Both the position numbers and the translations under genes were made by a program. A stretch of 11,550 nucleotides of DNA from Gammaproteobacteria bacterium (GTDB lineage Bacteria > Pseudomonadota > Gammaproteobacteria > Steroidobacterales > Steroidobacteraceae): contig RGYP01000030.1 in assembly GCA_010031985.1 (NCBI GenBank), forward strand, positions 1 to 11,550, in the 5' to 3' direction. The notes below the pieces were generated by a model. The model saw only the letters and a program-made list of their open reading frames with translations, had not been told where the DNA came from and searched no databases. Shown here in pieces: positions 7,426-11,550 of the stretch (position 1 is its first letter; every line of letters starts with the position of its first letter).

Positions 7426-9318
7426 ATGAGCACGTCTGTGGTTTTTTCGCTTCGAAGAATGGCGACGAGAAGGATAGCCACGATCGCTGCAACATCCTTG
7501 CTGACGATTCATGCCATCGCAGCGCCGCAGCTTGCCCCAGCGCCCGAGGCCGTGCGCGCTCGGACACCCGAGCGCGAGGTCGTGTACTTCCTGTTGCCCG
7601 ATCGCTTCGAGAATGGCGACTCGCAGAACGATCGCGGCGGACTCGAAGGCGATCGGTTGCGCACGGGTTTCGATCCGACGTCCAAGGGTTTCTACAACGG
7701 TGGCGACTTGCGCGGGCTCATCACGCGTCTCGATTACATCCAGGGGCTCGGCGCGACGGCAATCTGGCTGGGCCCGATCTACAAGAACAAGCCCGTGCAG
7801 GGCGGGCCCGGCGAGGAATCTGCCGGGTACCACGGCTACTGGATCACCGACTTCACGACCGTCGATCCGCATTTCGGTACCGAGGCCGAGATGCGCGAGC
7901 TCGTCGATGCCGTGCATGCACGTGGCATGAAGATCTATCTCGACATCATCACCAACCACACGGCCGACGTGATCGCCTATCGCGAATGCCCGACGAGCAA
8001 ATGCGCTTATCGCTCGCGTGCCGATTATCCCTACTCGCGACGCGGTGGTCTGATCGGCGAGCCGATCAATGAGGGTTTCGCCGGTGATGGGTCGCAACAT
8101 CAAACCGTAGAGAACTTCGTCAAGCTCACGCGGCCCGATTTCGCCTATACGCCGTTCGTTCCGCCGGGTGAGGAAAACGCCAAGGTTCCGGCTTGGCTCA
8201 ATGATCCCATCTGGTATCACAACCGCGGCAACACCACGTTTTCGGGCGAGAGCAACGACATGGGTGATTTCGTCGGTCTCGACGATCTCATGACCGAAAA
8301 CCCGCGAGTGGTGCAGGGCTTCATCGACATCTTCGGCTCTTGGATCGATCACTACGGCGTCGATGGTTTCCGGATCGACACCGCAAAACACGTCAACGAG
8401 GAGTTCTGGCAGGCCTTCGCGCCGGCCATGCTCGAACGGGCGCGTCAGCGCGGCATCCCGAACTTCCACATCTTCGGTGAGGTGTTCGTCGAATCACCGA
8501 CCGATACCTCGCTACTCGCCCGTTACACGCGCACGGCGGGTTTGCCCACCGTGCTCGATTTTGCATTCGCGGCTGCAGTGCGCGAGACCGTTGCAGGGTC
8601 AGCAGGGACCGAAGTGCTGGCGCGTCTGTTTGCCGACGATGCGTTGTATCAGGGCGGTCGCGCGACGGCACTGCAGTTGCCGACGTTCATCAGTAACCAC
8701 GATTTCGGCCGCTTCGCGCACTTCGTGTACAAGAAGCAGCCGACGGTGGGTCGTGCCGAGGCGCTCTCGCGAGTGCAATTGGCCCACGCCATGTTGCTGA
8801 CTTTACGGGGCGTGCCGACGCTCTACTCCGGTGACGAGCAAGGTTTCGTGGGCTTGGGCGGCGATCAATCGGCGCGTCAGCCCTTGTTCGCGAGTCAGGT
8901 GAGCGAATACACCGAACAAAAACCGCTGGGCAGCGAATCGACCCACGCGCAGTCCCATTTCGACGCGCAGCATCCGCTCTACCAGCTGATTTCACGGCTC
9001 GCGCGCTTGCGTGCGGATCATCCTGCACTGCAGTCGGGTGATCAGGTCACCCGACGCTACACCGAGGGCAAGCCCGGCGTGTTTGCGGTGTCGCGCTTCG
9101 ATCCGACGAACGGCCGCGAGTATGTGCTGGCGTTCAACACATCCAATGTACCGATCGACGTGCAGGTACAGACCGAGATCCGATCGATGACCTTCAAGGC
9201 ACTCGACGGGTCCTGCGCAGCCACCGCAACGGCTCCGGGCAGCGTACGAGTGCGGTTGCCGGCTTTCGGTTTTGCGGTATGCGCGAGCGAGGAGTCAAGA
9301 AGCGAGGAGCCACGATGA
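7426..9318 (+). CDS. Exported GH13 alpha-amylase family enzyme
   Basis: A 630-residue glycoside hydrolase that cleaves alpha-1,4-glucans, probably in the periplasm or on the cell surface. A signal peptide is visible (basic residues at 10-16, hydrophobic core, likely cleavage at AIA-AP near residue 33). The (beta/alpha)8 domain starts with VVYFLLPDRFENGD. All four GH13 conserved regions are present: DIITNH (Asp173-His178), GFRIDTAKH with nucleophile Asp318, FGEVF with acid/base Glu352, and SNHD with Asp426. The C-terminal beta domain ends in FGFAVCAS. A close Cys pair in ECPTSKC near residue 190 could form a disulfide, in keeping with export. ATG at 7426 has GGGGAA just upstream and gives a proper signal peptide. 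An ATG at 7459 is a weaker alternative. The stop overlaps the GH97 start (ATGA), so the two are co-translated. The last ten residues, SEESRSEEPR, come from a 15-bp duplication. GH13 subfamily was not determined. Confidence 0.93.
   Translation: MSTSVVFSLRRMATRRIATIAATSLLTIHAIAAPQLAPAPEAVRARTPEREVVYFLLPDRFENGDSQNDRGGLEGDRLRTGFDPTSKGFYNGGDLRGLITRLDYIQGLGATAIWLGPIYKNKPVQGGPGEESAGYHGYWITDFTTVDPHFGTEAEMRELVDAVHARGMKIYLDIITNHTADVIAYRECPTSKCAYRSRADYPYSRRGGLIGEPINEGFAGDGSQHQTVENFVKLTRPDFAYTPFVPPGEENAKVPAWLNDPIWYHNRGNTTFSGESNDMGDFVGLDDLMTENPRVVQGFIDIFGSWIDHYGVDGFRIDTAKHVNEEFWQAFAPAMLERARQRGIPNFHIFGEVFVESPTDTSLLARYTRTAGLPTVLDFAFAAAVRETVAGSAGTEVLARLFADDALYQGGRATALQLPTFISNHDFGRFAHFVYKKQPTVGRAEALSRVQLAHAMLLTLRGVPTLYSGDEQGFVGLGGDQSARQPLFASQVSEYTEQKPLGSESTHAQSHFDAQHPLYQLISRLARLRADHPALQSGDQVTRRYTEGKPGVFAVSRFDPTNGREYVLAFNTSNVPIDVQVQTEIRSMTFKALDGSCAATATAPGSVRVRLPAFGFAVCASEESRSEEPR
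9286..9315 (+). repeat. 15-bp tandem direct duplication carrying two copies of the GH97 Shine-Dalgarno
   Basis: AGCGAGGAGTCAAGA (9286-9300) is followed at once by AGCGAGGAGCCACGA (9301-9315), 13 of 15 bases identical. In the amylase frame it encodes SEESR-SEEPR. Each unit contains GAGGAG. The second copy (9304-9309) is five bases from the GH97 ATG at 9315 and acts as its ribosome-binding site. Confidence 0.8.
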
Positions 9319-11360
9319 TCTACTTGCGAACGATTGCGGCTCGAGTCTTGGCACTCTTGATTTGTTTGGTCGCGGCGAATGCCGTGGCCGACGACGTGGC
9401 GAGCATCGAGTCTCCGGGCGCTCTGCTGCGAGTGACGCTCGCGATCAACGGTGAGGGACGCGTGTCTTATCGCGTCGACCGCAAGGGTCAACCCGTCGTC
9501 GGTGACTCGCGGCTCGGCTTCATCTTGGCCGACGCGCCGAAGCTCGAGCGCAATTTCATTGTCGTCGATAGCAGCAGCCGATCGGTCGATGACACTTGGG
9601 AGCAGCCTTGGGGCGAGCGCCGTTTCGTGCGCGATCGTCACAATGAATTGCGGGTACGTTTACGCGAAGCGAAAGCACCTGTCCCAGCGCCTGCAGCTCG
9701 CGAGTTGACCATCGTGTTTCGGGTATTCGACGACGGCCTTGGCTTGCGCTACGAGTTTCCGGAGCAGGCCGCGCTACGGGAGGTGAACATTACCGATGAG
9801 CTCACCGAGTTCGATCTGATCGGTGCCGAGACGGCGTGGTGGATTCCGGCCGGCGAGTGGAATCGCTACGAATATCTCTACAACCGCACGCGCGCGAGCG
9901 AAGTGGGCCAAGCACATACGCCAATCACGTTCCGCAGAGCTGATGGCTTGCACCTAGCGGTACACGAAGCGGCGCTTGTCGATTATTCAGCCATGTGGCT
10001 GCGCCGGGTCGAAGGCACGCGCTTCAAGGCAATGCTGTCGCCCGCGGCTGAGGGTGCACGGGTCAAGCGCACTGCGCCCTTCACGACGCCATGGCGCACG
10101 CTGCAGATTGCCGACCGCGCGGCGGGGCTCTACATGTCTTCCGATCTCATCCTGAATCTCAACGAGCCCAACGTGCTCGGCGACGTGTCGTGGGTGAAGC
10201 CGCACAAGTACGTCGGCATTTGGTGGAGTCTGCACCTCGATACCGAAAGTTGGGCCTCCGGCCCGCGCCATGGCGCAACCACGACGAATGCGCGCCGCTA
10301 CATCGACTTTGCCGCGGCCAACGGCTTTCGCAGCGTGCTGATCGAGGGCTGGAATCGCGGCTGGGAAGCCGACTGGTTCGCGAACGGGGACTCGTTCAGC
10401 TTCACCGAGCCGTATCCCGACTTCGATCTCGAGGGACTAGCGGCGTATGCGCGCAAAAAGGGCGTGCACCTCATGGGTCATCACGAGACGTCGGGCTTCG
10501 CCTCGCATTACGAAGCGCAGCTCGGAGCTGCACTCGATCAAAGCGCGCGCCTCGGCATAGAGGCCATCAAGACGGGATACGTCGCCGACGCCGGCGGCGC
10601 CAAGTTCCAGGACGCAGATGGTTCGGTGCGTTTCGAGTGGCACGATGGGCAGGCGATGTCGCGCCATCATCTGAAGGTGGTGACCGAGGCCGCCAAGCGC
10701 CGCATTGCCATCAACCCGCACGAACCGATCAAAGATACCGGTCTGCGACGCACCTATCCGAACTGGGTGGCGCGCGAGGGCGCACGTGGCATGGAGTACA
10801 ACGCCTGGGGTGTACCACCCAACCCGCCCGAGCACGAAGCGAATTTGTTCTTCACGCGGATGTTGAGCGGTCCGATGGATTTCACACCCGGCGTGCTCAG
10901 CTTGAAAGGGCGCAACGGCCAGCCGTTTCAGTCGACGATCGCCAAGCAGCTCGCGCTTTATCTCGTGGTGTACAGTCCGATTCAGATGGCGGCCGATTTA
11001 CCGGAAAATTATGCCCGGTTCCCCGGGCCCTTCCAGTTCATCAAAGAGGTGCCGGTCGATTGGCAGGAGACGTTCGTACTCGACGGCGAGGTGGGTGATT
11101 TCGTGACGGTCGCGCGCAAGGATCGCGCTAGCGAGGACTGGTACGTTGGTGGCGTCACCGATGAGATCGCCCGCACGCTCACCGTGCCGCTCGAGTTTTT
11201 GACGGCTGGCAAGCGCTATCGTGCTCATGTTTATCGTGATGGAACCGATGCCAGCTGGGATCGCAATCCGTTCGCCATCATCATCGAAAAGCGCGACGTC
11301 AAACGCGGTGATCGTCTGGAACTTCGGGTGGCATCGGCGGGGTTGGGTGTCGACTGGTAG
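9315..11360 (+). CDS. Exported GH97 alpha-glucosidase (SusB-like, inverting type)
   Basis: A 681-residue glycoside hydrolase family 97 enzyme expected to release glucose from malto-oligosaccharides in the periplasm. A signal peptide occupies residues 1-24 (hydrophobic VLALLICLVAANAVA, cleavage before DDVAS). The GH97 N-terminal beta-sandwich spans roughly 30-280, then comes the catalytic barrel with EGWNRGWEADW (Glu344). HHETS gives Glu391, NPHEPIKDTGLRRTYPN gives Glu470, and REGARGMEYNAW gives Glu488 and Glu494. By order and spacing (470/488/494) these match SusB Glu439, 508, 526 and 532, the residues of the calcium-dependent inverting group. KTGYV at about 420-424 replaces the Asp-nucleophile region of retaining members. 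FTRMLSGPMDFTPG is also typical. ATG at 9315 is preferred over an in-frame ATG at 9279: it has GAGGAG at the right distance and an ATGA overlap with the amylase. The final residues may be rewritten by a metallophosphoesterase remnant in antisense. Confidence 0.94.
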   Translation: MIYLRTIAARVLALLICLVAANAVADDVASIESPGALLRVTLAINGEGRVSYRVDRKGQPVVGDSRLGFILADAPKLERNFIVVDSSSRSVDDTWEQPWGERRFVRDRHNELRVRLREAKAPVPAPAARELTIVFRVFDDGLGLRYEFPEQAALREVNITDELTEFDLIGAETAWWIPAGEWNRYEYLYNRTRASEVGQAHTPITFRRADGLHLAVHEAALVDYSAMWLRRVEGTRFKAMLSPAAEGARVKRTAPFTTPWRTLQIADRAAGLYMSSDLILNLNEPNVLGDVSWVKPHKYVGIWWSLHLDTESWASGPRHGATTTNARRYIDFAAANGFRSVLIEGWNRGWEADWFANGDSFSFTEPYPDFDLEGLAAYARKKGVHLMGHHETSGFASHYEAQLGAALDQSARLGIEAIKTGYVADAGGAKFQDADGSVRFEWHDGQAMSRHHLKVVTEAAKRRIAINPHEPIKDTGLRRTYPNWVAREGARGMEYNAWGVPPNPPEHEANLFFTRMLSGPMDFTPGVLSLKGRNGQPFQSTIAKQLALYLVVYSPIQMAADLPENYARFPGPFQFIKEVPVDWQETFVLDGEVGDFVTVARKDRASEDWYVGGVTDEIARTLTVPLEFLTAGKRYRAHVYRDGTDASWDRNPFAIIIEKRDVKRGDRLELRVASAGLGVDW

Positions 11361-11479
11361 ACAACCCCATCCAACTCCTGATGCGCGTAGATGTGGTCAT
11401 GGCCGAAGAAGAACGCACTGACGCCCGTTTTTGCGAACAACTGGTGAATGGGCATTTCCCAGGACTGCCATGCTCGCTA
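11327..11479 (-). pseudogene. Remnant of a metallophosphoesterase gene (internal slice only)
   Basis: On the minus strand a short frame reads W-E-MPIHQLFAKTG, then GHDHIYAHQELDGVVYQ, then PNPADAT. This matches the C-terminal part of calcineurin-like metallophosphoesterases, in which the GHDH histidines bind the metal pair. The frame is closed upstream by an in-frame TAG at 11479-11477, and nothing further upstream to the window end resembles the missing 300 or so N-terminal residues. Downstream the similarity stops after PNPADAT (about 11327), inside the 3' end of the GH97 gene. So both ends are missing and no functional product is expected. Family recognition rests on memory of the motif context and covers only about 50 residues. 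Confidence 0.65.
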
Positions 11480-11512
11480 TGCCCGGGCACGTCGCACCGA
11501 ACGGAGTACGCA

Positions 11513-11550
11513 ATGTCGCAATCGAAAAGTCTGATGGTCGGCGTCGCCCA
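11513..11550 (+). CDS. Start of an unidentified gene, cut by window end
   Basis: ATG at 11513 is preceded by CGGAG (11502-11506), six bases upstream, a good Shine-Dalgarno. Only 12 complete codons are visible (MSQSKSLMVGVA), followed by two bases. The peptide is too short to assign. A hydrophobic run seems to begin at its end, so a membrane or exported protein is possible. It is in line with the amylase/glucosidase operon, 152 bp after the GH97 stop. Confidence 0.5.
   Translation, partial: MSQSKSLMVGVA

Noticed and set aside
7387..8469. A 360-codon minus-strand open frame
   Set aside because: Shadow of the GH13 gene, which has all four catalytic regions on the plus strand. It also runs across the divergent control region.
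11231..11455. A complete small 74-residue protein on the minus strand
   Set aside because: Its first part is the internal end of a much larger metallophosphoesterase and its last 30 residues are antisense GH97 sequence. It is a remnant rather than a gene.
1..11550. tRNA or rRNA genes, CRISPR arrays, insertion sequences, flavin reductase or LacI regulator genes
   Set aside because: None was seen on either strand. The window is almost fully occupied by the listed genes.

Overview
The window reads as part of a starch / malto-oligosaccharide utilisation locus from a Gram-negative, high-GC proteobacterium. The organism must have an outer membrane, because it carries a TonB-dependent receptor of the 'TonB-Xanth-Caul' type and two Sec-exported glycoside hydrolases. 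That receptor family, the codon use and the mix of genes fit a gammaproteobacterium related to Xanthomonadales/Steroidobacterales or an alphaproteobacterium of the Caulobacter/Sphingomonad kind. The sequence alone does not settle which.

Layout, left to right. (1) Positions 1-1352, plus strand: a sodium:solute symporter (SSS/SGLT type) missing its N-terminus at the window edge. (2) 1345-2859 and 2859-4382, minus strand: two tandem, translationally coupled paralogues of the flavin-dependent 'tryptophan halogenase' family. The last stop overlaps the convergent symporter by 8 bp. (3) 4435-4470: a strong intrinsic terminator on the minus strand, lying between the receptor gene and the halogenases. 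(4) 4507-7233, minus strand: the TonB-dependent receptor. (5) 7234-7425: a 192-bp divergent intergenic region with CG-centred palindromes that look like LacI-family operators. (6) 7426-9318 and 9315-11360, plus strand: an exported GH13 alpha-amylase and an exported GH97 alpha-glucosidase, coupled by an ATGA overlap. (7) About 11327-11479, minus strand: a short remnant of a metallophosphoesterase gene. (8) From 11513, plus strand: the first 12 codons of another gene that runs off the window.

Proposed division of labour (inference from families and synteny): the receptor imports maltodextrins into the periplasm, the GH13 enzyme shortens them, the GH97 enzyme releases glucose, and the SSS symporter carries the sugar across the inner membrane. 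The two halogenases have no obvious place in this pathway. They keep the FAD-binding, WxWxIP, Lys and Glu signatures of active flavin-dependent halogenases. By my alignment from memory they lack the C-terminal segment that closes over the indole in the classic tryptophan 7-halogenase PrnA. Their substrate, and why they sit under a starch receptor, is the main open question. No transcription regulator and no flavin reductase is present in the window.
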